Origin: Pontiella sulfatireligans
Lineage (GTDB): Bacteria; Verrucomicrobiota; Kiritimatiellia; Kiritimatiellales; Pontiellaceae
Assembly: GCF_900890705.1 (NCBI RefSeq)
Contig: NZ_CAAHFH010000001.1
Location: forward strand, 2,604,001-2,668,000
Direction of reading: 5' to 3'
DNA length: 64,000 nucleotides
This document shows, one piece after another, positions 17,785 to 30,509 of this stretch. Position 1 is the stretch's first letter. The number at the start of each line of letters is the position of its first letter. The notes beneath the pieces were generated by a model, which saw only the letters and a program-made list of their open reading frames with translations, had not been told where the DNA came from and did no database searches. The translations under genes were made by a program, and so were the position numbers.

Positions 17785-18449
17785 AAAAACAAATAAAGAT
17801 CATGCTGGTGGAAGACCACCCCGAATACCGCGAAATCCTCGAATTTGTATTCGGCAAAGAAAAGGGTTTGAAACTGATCAGCCAGTTTGGGAACGCCGAA
17901 CTGGCGCTTCGCAACTTGCAGGATGGAGGGCAAGGCACAGAACCGGATATCATCCTGCTGGATCTGAATCTGCCGGGCATGTCCGGGCTGGATGCAATGC
18001 CATGGTTCGCGAAATATACGCCGGACGCCAAAATCATCATTCTCAGCCAGTCTGACCACGAAGCCGACGTACTGCGCGCCATTCAACAAGGAGCCGCAGG
18101 ATATCTCCTTAAATCCACCACTATGGATGAAATCACACACGGCATCCGCACCGTCATGGACGGCGGCGCCACTCTGGAACCCAGCTTGGCCCGCTTTATC
18201 CTGAAAACACTGCAGCCCCGTCTGCCGAAGACGGCAACCGAGGAAGGGATTTCACACCGGGAACTGGAAGTGCTCTCACTCATTGCAAAAGGCCTCTCCC
18301 AAAAGGAGATCAGCAGCCAGCTCAAAATAAGCACTTACACCGTAACCGACCACCTCAAGCACATCTATGAAAAGCTAAACGTCCCCAACGCCCCTTCGGC
18401 CATCGACAAAGCCCACCGCCTCGGCCTCTTTCTATCCAAAAACAATTAG
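17781..18449 (+). CDS. Response regulator, NarL/LuxR family
   Basis: 222 residues. Receiver domain about 5-125 with the acidic pair E11-D12, phospho-acceptor D61 in ILLDLNLPGMSG, Ser89 and Lys111. The LuxR-type helix-turn-helix is at about 155-215 (SHRELEVLSLIAKGLSQKEIS, then a TVTDHLKHIYEKL recognition helix). The start overlaps the end of the kinase gene, so the two are translationally coupled partners. It is the best candidate in the window to bind the CTATCCCA-N6-TGGGATAG palindromes at 3350, 13738, 14974 and 15609, since NarL-type regulators bind short inverted repeats; this link is inference. Confidence 0.93.
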   Translation: MKKQIKIMLVEDHPEYREILEFVFGKEKGLKLISQFGNAELALRNLQDGGQGTEPDIILLDLNLPGMSGLDAMPWFAKYTPDAKIIILSQSDHEADVLRAIQQGAAGYLLKSTTMDEITHGIRTVMDGGATLEPSLARFILKTLQPRLPKTATEEGISHRELEVLSLIAKGLSQKEISSQLKISTYTVTDHLKHIYEKLNVPNAPSAIDKAHRLGLFLSKNN

Positions 18450-18930
18450 AGCTGACCGGATGCTAAATCAAACCGATTGCCTCTGCGTTGCCTTTGATTC
18501 CAAAAGCCTTTCTCGCAGGCTCGAATCTCCATTAGAGATAGTTCAAAAACAAGACCATATTCACCACCCTTTCGGCGGGATCATGGGGAGAGGCACCTTC
18601 TAGACGACATAACCACCGGTGGCTGACAACTTACAAGCACCCTACGACAGCTAGATCATCAATGGGGCTTCTGGATTTAACGTGGAGGATCGATCGGACT
18701 ATATCTGAACACAGCTAGTGAGTCGGGTTGAGGTTTGGTACAAATTCGGCGCAAAAACCATCGGACTGGATATAGAGAAACAAGCGAAATACCAACCCGT
18801 AACACACTGATGAAGTGATACTTACAACCACGATCAAAATAAAGCTATAATCTGGGCAAGCGAATCCGAGCCCTGCTACCAACTTCTAGGGGCCTAACCA
18901 TCAGGTTAGGCCCTTTTTTATGGGTCTTAT
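18450..18930. other. Non-coding stretch ending in a strong plus-strand terminator
   Basis: 481 bp without a convincing gene. It ends in the terminator at 18890-18919, ~440 bp beyond the response regulator stop. Complementary heptamers (CTATATC / GATATAG and CGGGTTG / CAACCCG) lie at about 18699-18800 in crossed order. A stretch near 18663 (GGGGCTTCTGGATTTAACG) loosely resembles a tmRNA 5' end, but no matching 3' end or tag frame was found. It could be a small RNA or decayed sequence. Confidence 0.4.
18890..18919 (+). terminator. Rho-independent terminator
   Basis: Perfect 10-bp stem GGGCCTAACC (18890-18899) / GGTTAGGCCC (18904-18913), ATCA loop, then six T. It acts on the plus strand and lies just beyond the convergent stop codon of the GH2 gene at 18931. 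Confidence 0.9.
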
Positions 18931-21834
18931 TCATTTCACAGGTGCTGAAGCAAATTCGATCATGTTACAGAAAATAATTTCAGCAACGGGATCCTTACCG
19001 AGGAAGTCGATCAGCCTTAGTTGGGAAAGAATGCAGCGGCCTTCGCCAACCGGCACTACAGCAACGTCGCTGCCATACCAAGTGTCGCCGGGGCCGTAGT
19101 AATGACGGCGGCGCTTGTCGAGTTCGGGGAACCAGTCGAAGCCGATCGCTCCGGCAACCATCTCTCCACCTGCTCCAACGAGCGTGCGTTCCGCCCAAAT
19201 GTTTTCATAGATCGAGCCCATCATGCAGTGGGTGGGCAACCCCGCGAAGATCGGGTGGTCGTGGACGAGGTGTGTAATGGGCGCCCAGGTTCCGCGCGCG
19301 AGTTTGGTGCCGCATTTCACGGGCAGATAGGCCGGAACCGGGACAGGCTTGCCCCATCCATAGCGTTCGCCGCCCCCGCCGAGGTAGACCACGGTTCCTC
19401 CGCACTTCGCAAACGCCGCTAGTTCGGAAAACACCATTCTCTCTTCCTTTGTTTTCGCCTCCGTGCGCGAAACAAAGACGGGTAGCGAAGGATCGGTTGT
19501 CATGTTGAATACTTCGAATCCGATGCCCGCCTTTTTGAGAAATGGCTTGAGATCGTTCCACGGATCATGGATCGCAATACGCTGGCCGGGCACAACCAGT
19601 TGGTCGGTGGCAAAGACGTCGAAGGCGTACTCGTTGGCGGCGACCACAGCACCGCCTTTCGCGGTTAGCTGCACCTTGACGGTGTAGGTTCCCTTCAGAT
19701 TTCCCGTATCAAGCTGCTCTTCGAAAAGCGGCGCAATGCCTTTTGTCATTTCCGACTTTGCCTTTTTTGAAAAGACAACCGATCCGTCCTCGGCAACAAT
19801 TTCAACCTTCAGCCTTCCACGAACCACGTCCAGTTCGTTTACGCCGGCGACCTCGATCTTCGCGCCCTTTTCGGCGTAGACGTTGCGCGGCCAAACACGC
19901 ACCGATGCGATCCGGGGTTGGTTGGCGGCCTTGGTTCCTTCGTAGACATAGGTTTTCGGGTTGCGCCACAGGTCGAGCAGCCCAGCTCCCATGATCCAGT
20001 CGCCGCCGGTCAGGGCATGTACGCAATAACCCTTCACCCGCGGATTGCAGCGCACCGCCTCGATCATCAGCTTGTTCGCCCGGCCGTGAACGACCTGCTC
20101 ATCAAGACAGAACTGCCGGAGGTCGGGATAGATCGCATCGAGGCCGCTCTGCTTGAGTGCCTGCCGATAGTTGTCCTCCATGCGCAGGTGGTAGACCGTG
20201 GCCGGTGCGAGCGGGTTGCCCTCTTCGGCAAAGCGACGGTTGTTGTCCACCAGATCGGGCAGGCTGCCATAGCCCAGCTCGGAAAAGAACGACATTAGCC
20301 CTGGGATTACATTCTTCCCAGGCATTCGCCCTTTCAGCCCCATGGCCTGCATTTCCTTGTGGGTCTTGAGTCCGGTCAGGATCAGCTTCCTATAAACCTC
20401 TTCGCTGACCTGCGGCCCTGGATAGTCGTGGATGTCGTTAAACTTCATCGGCTCCGATTCATAGGGCAGGAACATGTTGGCGCCCTGCGCCCAGCCGCCC
20501 GACTCGTCGAGAATCAGGCGCGTCGGATCCAGCTTGCGCGACAGCATTGCCATCGGGTGCAGCAGGCGCATCAACACGGGGCGCTTGAGTTCGTTGAAGA
20601 GTTCCCATTGGACCACGCAGGTACGGTTACGATCGCGCAGGATGCTTTCTCGCACTTCGTTTTCCACCCAGCGAGGAAGGTTGGCAGATTCGAATGGAAA
20701 ATCCATGCACTCGACGGCAAGACTGCCGACGGTCAACACGCCCATTTCATCGCATAGGTCGAGCCACATCGGAGGCGGGGGCTTGCGCCATGGGCGGATC
20801 ATGTTGAACCCGGCATCGAGGGCGAGTTGGATTTCGTGGATCGCCATTTCGCGGCTGTCGGGATAGGCAATGCCCCGAGGATATAGTCCCTCAAAAAAGG
20901 TGGCTTTCAAAAACATCGGCTCGCCGTTCAAAACAAACTGCTTGTCGCGAATAGTGAACTCGCGCATGCCAAAGCGGGTGCTCCACTGATCCGAAGATTG
21001 GCCATCGAACAAAACGTCCACTTCCACCCGGTACAGATGGGGATTGTCTGGAGACCAATAGACCGCATTTGGAATCTCCATCGTGAAGGATTGATGGTTT
21101 TCTCCGGGAACCAGCTCCAGAGTCTGACTGATTTCAGCGACTACTCCGTCCGAAAAAATCCGGACATCCACCTTTGCGGGGAGGGTCTTTGCACCGGTAT
21201 GTTCCAGATTGAGGTGGAAGGTTGCGGTGTTGTTGGCAATCTTCGGTTCAATAAAAACATCATCGACGAAAACCTCGTCGGTGGCCACCAGACGCACCGG
21301 TTGCCAGATGCCACCCGTAATTCCGCCGCGCCATTGCACGGTTTCCATCGGCCCCATGCCGTCGATCTGCTTGTCCTGCATGAGGATCGGCCCCACAACA
21401 CGGAGCGCTACTGTGTTTGACGCGTCAAACTTCAACAGGTCATCGATCCGGAACTCAAACGGTGTAAAGCCGCCCTCGTGGATTCCAACGGCAACCCCGT
21501 TCACCCAAACCTCGGCCAGAAAGTTGACCGCATCGAACTGGAGGCGAACCACCTTGCCCTTCCACTCGGGCTTGACGGTGAACGAGCGACGGTAGAACGC
21601 AACGCCTTCGTAATCCTTCTCGGTCAATTCCCAGCAGCTCGGCACGGCGATTTCGCGCCGGTTATCCAGTTCTCGAAAGACCTTTCCTTTATGCCACCCC
21701 GCTTCGCGTCCAATGTTTCCGGCATCGAAGGCAATGTTCCATGCTCCATCCAGCGACTGCGTCTCGCGCGCTGAAACATTTCCGAGAAGCAGTGATGTGA
21801 TTACGAAAACAGACAGGGTTTTAGAGAATGTCAT
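18931..21834 (-). CDS. Glycoside hydrolase family 2 enzyme (beta-glucuronidase/galactosidase-like)
   Basis: 967 residues with signal peptide 1-22. GH2 layout: sugar-binding jelly roll (about 25-180, with PSCWELT and WVNGVAVG), Ig-like domain (about 185-290), and TIM barrel from ~300 containing the putative acid/base Glu415 in WELFNE and the likely nucleophile Glu519 in FFSELGYGSL. The C-terminal ~300 residues are beta-rich plus a ThuA/glutamine-amidotransferase-like part (VYLGGGGERYGWG). It is shorter than LacZ and lacks the beta-galactosidase small chain domain, so specificity may be a uronic acid or other beta-sugar. Last gene of the 15-gene run; its ATG overlaps the stop of the sulfatase at 21831 by 4 bp. 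Confidence 0.85.
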   Translation of the reverse strand: MTFSKTLSVFVITSLLLGNVSARETQSLDGAWNIAFDAGNIGREAGWHKGKVFRELDNRREIAVPSCWELTEKDYEGVAFYRRSFTVKPEWKGKVVRLQFDAVNFLAEVWVNGVAVGIHEGGFTPFEFRIDDLLKFDASNTVALRVVGPILMQDKQIDGMGPMETVQWRGGITGGIWQPVRLVATDEVFVDDVFIEPKIANNTATFHLNLEHTGAKTLPAKVDVRIFSDGVVAEISQTLELVPGENHQSFTMEIPNAVYWSPDNPHLYRVEVDVLFDGQSSDQWSTRFGMREFTIRDKQFVLNGEPMFLKATFFEGLYPRGIAYPDSREMAIHEIQLALDAGFNMIRPWRKPPPPMWLDLCDEMGVLTVGSLAVECMDFPFESANLPRWVENEVRESILRDRNRTCVVQWELFNELKRPVLMRLLHPMAMLSRKLDPTRLILDESGGWAQGANMFLPYESEPMKFNDIHDYPGPQVSEEVYRKLILTGLKTHKEMQAMGLKGRMPGKNVIPGLMSFFSELGYGSLPDLVDNNRRFAEEGNPLAPATVYHLRMEDNYRQALKQSGLDAIYPDLRQFCLDEQVVHGRANKLMIEAVRCNPRVKGYCVHALTGGDWIMGAGLLDLWRNPKTYVYEGTKAANQPRIASVRVWPRNVYAEKGAKIEVAGVNELDVVRGRLKVEIVAEDGSVVFSKKAKSEMTKGIAPLFEEQLDTGNLKGTYTVKVQLTAKGGAVVAANEYAFDVFATDQLVVPGQRIAIHDPWNDLKPFLKKAGIGFEVFNMTTDPSLPVFVSRTEAKTKEERMVFSELAAFAKCGGTVVYLGGGGERYGWGKPVPVPAYLPVKCGTKLARGTWAPITHLVHDHPIFAGLPTHCMMGSIYENIWAERTLVGAGGEMVAGAIGFDWFPELDKRRRHYYGPGDTWYGSDVAVVPVGEGRCILSQLRLIDFLGKDPVAEIIFCNMIEFASAPVK

Positions 21835-23579
21835 TTTTTATTGTCCTTCTGTTTGGCGTCGAGCGCCTTCTTGTGGATCTGGTATTCCGGCCAGGTTAGT
21901 GTCCCGTCCTTGTTGGCATCCGCTGCGGGATTCTTTTTGAAGTAGGCATCTTTCCACGCCTCCCCGGAATTCTTTGCGGGTGCTGGGCGGGGCTTGGACT
22001 TTGGGATGCGGATCATGAGCTTTTCACGGAAAGTCGCGAGCTGAGATGCATATTCCGGACTGAGGGCGAGATTGGTCCACTCCTTAGGATCCTGCGCGGT
22101 ATGGTAGAGTTCCTCTTTCCCGTTCGAGTAGCGGATATAGCGCCAATCCTTGAAACGCAGGGAATAGCTTTGTTCGGCGGGATCATAGTAGTCGGCCCAT
22201 TTATACAAAGCGGTCAGCGCCGCGTCGGGGCCATCCCATTTTCCAGACATTGGATTTTCCAACAGCGGCTTCAGACTGTGACCATCCAACGGGCGGCCCT
22301 TGTCGTTCTTCACCGTGTTTGACGGCAGCCCGCAGAGATCGATCAACGTGGGATAGAGATCGACCAGCGACACCGGAACATCGGTGGCCTCCCCTGTTTT
22401 GGAGACGCCGGGTGCACGAATGACCAAGGGCACGCGGGTGCTTTCCTGCCACAGGGAGTTTTTGTAGAGATAATCCTTCTCCCCCATGCCCCAGCCGTGA
22501 TCACTGGTCAGGATAATCATCGTGTTCTTTTTCAACACCGAATTGTCTACGGCATCAAGGATCATTCCAATCTGATCATCCACCGAGGCCACACAGGCCA
22601 GATAGGCCTGAATGAATTTTTTCAGCGCCAGTTCACGATCGCCGCCGTAGGATGCAATCAGACTGTCATAGATTTTGGTGCCGCGGTCGCCGCTGCGATC
22701 ATCTTTATCGGAGGTGATGGTTTTCTTGAAGGTATCATCTGCATCGTTTTCCTTGATCAGCGGCAACTCGATCGATTCCAACGGAAACCGGTCGAAATAT
22801 TCCTGCGGAACGATGAGCGGGGTGTGCGGACGCAGGAAACCGACTCCCATAAAGAACGGTTTCCCGCCCGGCTTCTGCGCAAATTCCTTCAGGTGCTCTA
22901 CCGCCCAAGCACCGCTTAATTCATCACCCGTCGGATCCCGGTCCTGGTCTGATTCATATCGCAGTTCCCGCTGCTTTTTCCAGTTCCCGGTTCGCCAGGT
23001 AAACGGCTTGCCGGTTACGGGAGATTTTTCATCCGTCAGTTTAAACAGCGGGCCAAAGGAACCATCGACGGCTCCGAAATCATCGCGGAATGGAGACCTA
23101 ATCCAAGGGTGTGCGGCAGTCTTTTCCCCGTTATACGCGAAAGGCCCATAATCGGCGGCATACCCGAATTCATTCCATTCTTTTTCACCGCGGCTATGCA
23201 TCAGCTTACCGGTACCCAGGGCGTAGTAGCCGTTCTGGCGGAAGTGATCCATTATCGTACGCGAATTCTTCAGCACTTCGTATCCATCCCAATTATCGAA
23301 CCCATAACACTGCGACGTATGCGGATAGAGGCCGGTCAGAAAGCTGGCTCGGGAGGGATTGCAGATGGGCACGGTGCAGTGCGCCTGCTTGAACGAAACG
23401 CCGCTTTCCGCAAGCCGCTTCATGTTTGGGGTTTTCACCTGCGGATGTCCGCCGAACGGTTCGACATAGTCGTTGAGATCGTCACAGACGATTAAAATTA
23501 CATTCGGTTTGGGCGCGGCAATTACCGAAAGTGACAAGAAGGTCAAAGCCGCAACAGTTAGAGGGTTCAGCTTTTTCAT
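21831..23579 (-). CDS. Sulfatase, type I, with EF-hand-like C-terminal tail
   Basis: 582 residues with signal peptide 1-22. Metal ligands in VCDDLND (Asp33, Asp34) and formylglycine motif C-N-P-S-R with Cys73; GTGKLMH and TSDHGWGMGEKD are further sulfatase signatures. The DDLNDY / GHPQ pattern resembles iduronate-2-sulfatase-like members. After the catalytic domain a short tail carries one EF-hand loop (D-A-N-K-D-G-T-L-T-W-P-E) near residue 550 and ends in a Lys-rich stretch. Both ends overlap neighbours by 4 bp (Dabb gene upstream, GH2 downstream), supporting translational coupling. Confidence 0.92.
   Translation of the reverse strand: MKKLNPLTVAALTFLSLSVIAAPKPNVILIVCDDLNDYVEPFGGHPQVKTPNMKRLAESGVSFKQAHCTVPICNPSRASFLTGLYPHTSQCYGFDNWDGYEVLKNSRTIMDHFRQNGYYALGTGKLMHSRGEKEWNEFGYAADYGPFAYNGEKTAAHPWIRSPFRDDFGAVDGSFGPLFKLTDEKSPVTGKPFTWRTGNWKKQRELRYESDQDRDPTGDELSGAWAVEHLKEFAQKPGGKPFFMGVGFLRPHTPLIVPQEYFDRFPLESIELPLIKENDADDTFKKTITSDKDDRSGDRGTKIYDSLIASYGGDRELALKKFIQAYLACVASVDDQIGMILDAVDNSVLKKNTMIILTSDHGWGMGEKDYLYKNSLWQESTRVPLVIRAPGVSKTGEATDVPVSLVDLYPTLIDLCGLPSNTVKNDKGRPLDGHSLKPLLENPMSGKWDGPDAALTALYKWADYYDPAEQSYSLRFKDWRYIRYSNGKEELYHTAQDPKEWTNLALSPEYASQLATFREKLMIRIPKSKPRPAPAKNSGEAWKDAYFKKNPAADANKDGTLTWPEYQIHKKALDAKQKDNKK
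22241..22255. repeat. TTCCA-N5-TGGA palindrome
   Basis: TTCCAGACATTGGAT inside the 21831 sulfatase gene, read as N-P-M-S-G-K. Confidence 0.55.
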
Positions 23580-23881
23580 ACGATGTAGTCCACAATTTCT
23601 TCGGCAACGGTCACCGACTGAATATAGGCCACGACGGCATCGTGTTCAGGATAGGCGCAGTAGCGCTTGAACGCCGCTTCGTTGGGATAGCTGGCTATCA
23701 GGCTGATATCAAAAAACGAGGCGCCGTAGTCGCCAATGTTAATTGCGACCTCATAATCGCTGATTTCTGAAATAATTCCCGGCAAAGCCTCCAGACGCGC
23801 TTTTACCTGCTTGGCCAGCTCTACCCTCTGCAGCTCACTGGTCTCTTCCTTCAATTTCCACATTACCACATGCCTATACAT
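23576..23881 (-). CDS. Dabb (stress-response A/B barrel) family protein
   Basis: 101 residues and no signal peptide, the only product of the operon that looks cytoplasmic. It starts MYRHVVMWKLKEET and has the internal blocks LPGI and FDISLIASYPNEAAFKRYCAYPEHDAVV, which match the dimeric alpha-beta barrel (Dabb) family at its normal length. Dabb proteins are small ferredoxin-like folds of diverse or unknown function; some act on sugars or aromatics. Its stop overlaps the sulfatase start at 23579 by 4 bp. A role in handling a released monosaccharide in the cytoplasm is speculation. Confidence 0.85.
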   Translation of the reverse strand: MYRHVVMWKLKEETSELQRVELAKQVKARLEALPGIISEISDYEVAINIGDYGASFFDISLIASYPNEAAFKRYCAYPEHDAVVAYIQSVTVAEEIVDYIV

Positions 23882-23901
23882 TATATGCTCCTTCCTTATC
23901 C

Positions 23902-25479
23902 CTAGAAAGACAGCTCAACCGCACCGAGGTCGGGTTTTCCAACGATCGGGTTTCCGAAAAAGTCCTCCGTTACTTCAAGGCCGACACGCAGGCCGGCTTC
24001 GTCGCCTTCAAGCTTTTGAATATCTATGCCCTTGTCCTTTACCAACGCCGTGTTGCGCGGAATGTAGTCTTCCGCGTCATCGCCGCCCGCTCGCCGAAAC
24101 CTTGGATCGCCGATAATCATATTTTGATCCTTGAAGGGCAGTGTTTCGGGAAGAATGGAATCATTGAAATAGAGATTGTTCTGCACAACCAGTCGCGAGG
24201 CGTTCGCCCCCTGCCTGATGAGCTTGGAATCCTGGTCGCCCAGCACATCTTCGGTTTTACCGAGGACATGAAAAATATTGTTCGCCACCAGCAGCCCTTC
24301 TGTACTGGAAGCAATCGAGAAGCAGGAACGCGATCCGGGTTTTACATAAATCGTGTTGTTGTAGATATAGGAATTATAGGGGCCGTGTTTCGGGCGCTTA
24401 CTGCCGACATAGCCACTTGTCCACAGGATCTTGCCTTCCTGGAACGCCTTGTTCCTGCCCTTCACGCGCGAGCCATCGTTCACGCTGATGTTGTAGCGGT
24501 AGGCGCAGTTGTGGTTGTTGCCGAGGATTTCAACAAAGCCACCTTCGTTATCCATGCTCAGGTTGTACTGCACCACCACGTCGCGGCAATTGAAGTCGAT
24601 ATGCACTCCGCAGGAGTCGCCCTTCCCCCGCGCGTGCATGAACTTGTTTCTTTCGATCAGCACGCGGTTGCAGCTCCACGGCCAAATGCCGCTACCGCGC
24701 ATATGCATCCGTTTGTCCATACTGGAGCCGGAACCATCAACCGTATTGCCGCGCACCACTAGATCCTCCACGTTGCCCGGCTGAATCGCGGGACCGCCAA
24801 TATCTTTCATGGTGTTGTCGAGCACCTGCACATTCTTGATGTGCTTGAGATTGATGGCCTTGAACCCCGTTTGGGCAATGCGGCAGTTCCGCACCATGAA
24901 ACCCGAACTGGGTTCCTCCTTGCGCCCCTCGATCGAGATGGCGGTTCCCATGAAGGTGCTCTCATTGTGCCCTTCGTGCGTGCTACCGACCTCCGGGTAG
25001 ATCTTGTAGATGGTCAGGTTGTCCAGCGTCACGTTCGAAATCGAGCCATACGTGCCCTGCACATAAACGCCGTATCGCCGGTCCTTTTTCCCGTCCTTGG
25101 TCTTGCCGCCATCGGCCGTGATTTCCAGATCGCGCACCACCACATGGTGCGAACCGAGCAGATGCACCCCGGCCATATGCCCCTTGGCATCAATGAACGG
25201 CGCGCTTCCTTCTCCATAGGCGGCGATTTCGATGGGCTCCTCCGCAGTCCCCTTGAGTTTGAGCTTCAAACCGCCTTGGAAGCGGGAACCGCGCTTGAGC
25301 AATAGCCGATCACCGGGGTTGAATGAAAACGCATTGGCCTTTTCCAGCGAGCGCCACGCCGTGCGCGCCGTATTGCCGTCGTTGGAGTCATTCCCCTGCC
25401 GACTATCCAAATGGAAGTCGCGCGCCGAGGACTGCAGCACCAGTGAAGCCAATATAATCAATACGCCGATATGCTTCAT
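23902..25479 (-). CDS. Secreted right-handed parallel beta-helix protein
   Basis: 525 residues with signal peptide 1-19. It opens with DFHLDSRQGNDSNDGNTARTAWRSLEKA, the usual entry block of secreted beta-helix proteins. Repeating coils such as VVVRDLEITADG, VTLDNLTIYKI, NVQVLDNTMKDI, DLVVRGNTVDG and VLIERNKFMHA follow. The architecture is shared by polysaccharide lyases and hydrolases acting on anionic polymers (for example GH28, PL6 and GH120-like), but no family-specific catalytic set could be assigned. It lies 20 bp before the Dabb gene and overlaps the upstream sulfatase stop by 4 bp. Depolymerisation of the target polysaccharide is plausible but not shown. Confidence 0.75.
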   Translation of the reverse strand: MKHIGVLIILASLVLQSSARDFHLDSRQGNDSNDGNTARTAWRSLEKANAFSFNPGDRLLLKRGSRFQGGLKLKLKGTAEEPIEIAAYGEGSAPFIDAKGHMAGVHLLGSHHVVVRDLEITADGGKTKDGKKDRRYGVYVQGTYGSISNVTLDNLTIYKIYPEVGSTHEGHNESTFMGTAISIEGRKEEPSSGFMVRNCRIAQTGFKAINLKHIKNVQVLDNTMKDIGGPAIQPGNVEDLVVRGNTVDGSGSSMDKRMHMRGSGIWPWSCNRVLIERNKFMHARGKGDSCGVHIDFNCRDVVVQYNLSMDNEGGFVEILGNNHNCAYRYNISVNDGSRVKGRNKAFQEGKILWTSGYVGSKRPKHGPYNSYIYNNTIYVKPGSRSCFSIASSTEGLLVANNIFHVLGKTEDVLGDQDSKLIRQGANASRLVVQNNLYFNDSILPETLPFKDQNMIIGDPRFRRAGGDDAEDYIPRNTALVKDKGIDIQKLEGDEAGLRVGLEVTEDFFGNPIVGKPDLGAVELSF

Positions 25480-27299
25480 TTCTGGCTCGCCTCCAGCTCT
25501 TCGCGCGACATGGAGCCATCGTCGTTTGCGTCGCGCCTGGCGAATTGCTTTTTCGACTGTTCTTCATTGAACGTTTGCCCCTTCTTCACCGCCGACTTTT
25601 TGCTCCAGGTCAACCACTCGCCTTCAGCCACCACACCATCTTTGTTCGTATCCAACGTACCGAACCAATCCCATTTCTTTTTACTCGAAACCGGCGGCGC
25701 CTTCGCGGTGGTGCTTGTCTTCTTCATGGGTCCGATCATACCAGACATTTGCTTGTTCAACTGCTTCTTGATGGCGGCATGCTCAGGCGAATTGGCTAGA
25801 TTGGTCCATTCGCGGGGATCGCTTTCATGGTCGTAGAGTTCCTCCACCCCGTCATTGTAGCGGATGTAGCGCCAGCGCTCGGTGCGATAGCTCCAGTGCT
25901 GATTCTTCACTTCGTTCTTTTCCTCGGCGGAATAGCCCTTGTTCAGGTCGCCGATATAGATCATCGAAAGCGCGCCCTCGGGCCCATCCCATGTTCCAGA
26001 CGTTGGATTTTCCAAAAACGGACGGACGCTATGCCCATCCAGCTTCGCGCCGTCATTGTTTTTGCGGGTTTCCTTTTCCAAGCCGCACAGATCGACGAGC
26101 GTGGGATAGAGATCGATCAGCGACACCGGGTGCTCCGCAATCGCACCGGCCTTCGCCACGCCGGGAGCGCGTACCACAAATGGAATCCGGCAGCTTTCCT
26201 CCCAAGGGGAATTCTTGAACAGGTATTCCTTCTGTCCCATCTGCCAGCCATGGTCGGAGGTCACCACAATGATGGTGTTGTCCTTGAGCGGGCTGTTGTC
26301 GATGGCATCCACCACCTGCCCGATGCACTCGTCCACCGCCGTAACACAGGCAAGATAGGCCTGGGTAAAAACCTTGATGGCCTTTTCTTCATCACCATTG
26401 AATGATTCCACCAGCATACGGTAGTAACGCAGTCCCTTTTGGTTCGGATTGAAGATTTCGCGGTAGTGCGTATCATCGGCATCGTGAGGCTTAATGGGTG
26501 GCAGTTCCAGCTCATCGAGGGGATACATGTCATAATATTTCTGCGAAACATGCAACGGCGTATGGGGACGGATAAAGCCGACTCCAAGGAAAAACGGCTT
26601 ATCGTTCTTCTGCTTTGCAAACTGGTTGATCTTTCCGGCTGCCCAGGCCGCGTTACGCTCGTCGGGAGTCGGATCGCCAGACCCCATCGGGGTTAATTTG
26701 CTCCAGTCGCCGTAGATCCAGCCCGACTCAGGATTACCGTCATCCGCATACGGAACATCTTCCAAAGCGCCCCAGGAACCATCCACAGCACCGATATCCC
26801 AAAACGGTTTCGGCACCGATGGATGAGCCACACGCTTTTCCCCGTCATAGACCATCGGCCCATAGTCGGCTTTGTATTTAAACTCGCTCCATTCGTCCGG
26901 CTTGCCGTGGTGCATTAGCTTGCCCGATCCCGCCACGTGGTAGCCATTCTGTTTAAAGTGATCCATCAGACTGCGCGAGTTCTTCAGCACCGGATTCTGG
27001 AACCACTTGCTCCAGAAAAGGTTTCCGGAGGTATGCGGATAGATCCCGGTCAGGAAGCTCGAGCGCGACGGCGCACACACCGGTTCATTGCTGTAGGCGC
27101 GGCGGAAGGCGACGCCCGACTTCGCCAGCTTTTCCATGTTCGGGGCAATGGCTTGCGGATGCCCCGAGCCACCGGGAATTCCAGTAATGTAATCGTTCAA
27201 ATCGTCGCAAACGATCAGCACCACGTTGGGTTGCTGCTTCGCAACGGCCGCACAGACCAGCGCGCCCATGAAAATCAGTTGTAGTATTCGACGCATCAT
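25476..27299 (-). CDS. Sulfatase, type I, with two-EF-hand C-terminal tail
   Basis: 607 residues with signal peptide about 1-20. Metal ligands in VCDDLNDY and the formylglycine motif C-A-P-S-R with Cys75; GSGKLMHHG and TSDHGWQMGQKE are conserved catalytic-pocket blocks. The last ~75 residues form a calcium-binding pair: D-T-N-K-D-G-V-V-A-E-G-E and D-A-N-D-D-G-S-M-S-R-E-E, joined by a helix (KSAVKKGQTFNEEQSKKQF). This tail closely parallels the one on the 35226 sulfatase and the stand-alone protein at 15203. It resembles the 21831 sulfatase in the catalytic domain (DDLNDY type), so the two probably arose by duplication. Confidence 0.92.
   Translation of the reverse strand: MMRRILQLIFMGALVCAAVAKQQPNVVLIVCDDLNDYITGIPGGSGHPQAIAPNMEKLAKSGVAFRRAYSNEPVCAPSRSSFLTGIYPHTSGNLFWSKWFQNPVLKNSRSLMDHFKQNGYHVAGSGKLMHHGKPDEWSEFKYKADYGPMVYDGEKRVAHPSVPKPFWDIGAVDGSWGALEDVPYADDGNPESGWIYGDWSKLTPMGSGDPTPDERNAAWAAGKINQFAKQKNDKPFFLGVGFIRPHTPLHVSQKYYDMYPLDELELPPIKPHDADDTHYREIFNPNQKGLRYYRMLVESFNGDEEKAIKVFTQAYLACVTAVDECIGQVVDAIDNSPLKDNTIIVVTSDHGWQMGQKEYLFKNSPWEESCRIPFVVRAPGVAKAGAIAEHPVSLIDLYPTLVDLCGLEKETRKNNDGAKLDGHSVRPFLENPTSGTWDGPEGALSMIYIGDLNKGYSAEEKNEVKNQHWSYRTERWRYIRYNDGVEELYDHESDPREWTNLANSPEHAAIKKQLNKQMSGMIGPMKKTSTTAKAPPVSSKKKWDWFGTLDTNKDGVVAEGEWLTWSKKSAVKKGQTFNEEQSKKQFARRDANDDGSMSREELEASQK
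25994..26008. repeat. TTCCA-N5-TGGA palindrome
   Basis: TTCCAGACGTTGGAT inside the 25476 sulfatase gene, read as N-P-T-S-G-T; same site as the copy at 22241 in the paralogue. Confidence 0.55.
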
Positions 27300-27305
27300 T
27301 TTTTC

Positions 27306-30494
<3,189 letters not shown>

Positions 30495-30509
30495 TTATTT
30501 CAGCGCAGG

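Noticed and set aside
18663..18880. Possible tmRNA (5' end similarity)
   Set aside because: No CCA-type 3' half with T-arm consensus and no tag reading frame ending in an A-A-type peptide; kept only as an unassigned non-coding stretch.
22344..22358. TGGGATA-like matches inside sulfatase genes (also near 26101)
   Set aside because: Only one half of the palindrome; they encode the conserved L-Y-P-T-L block and are not placed before genes.
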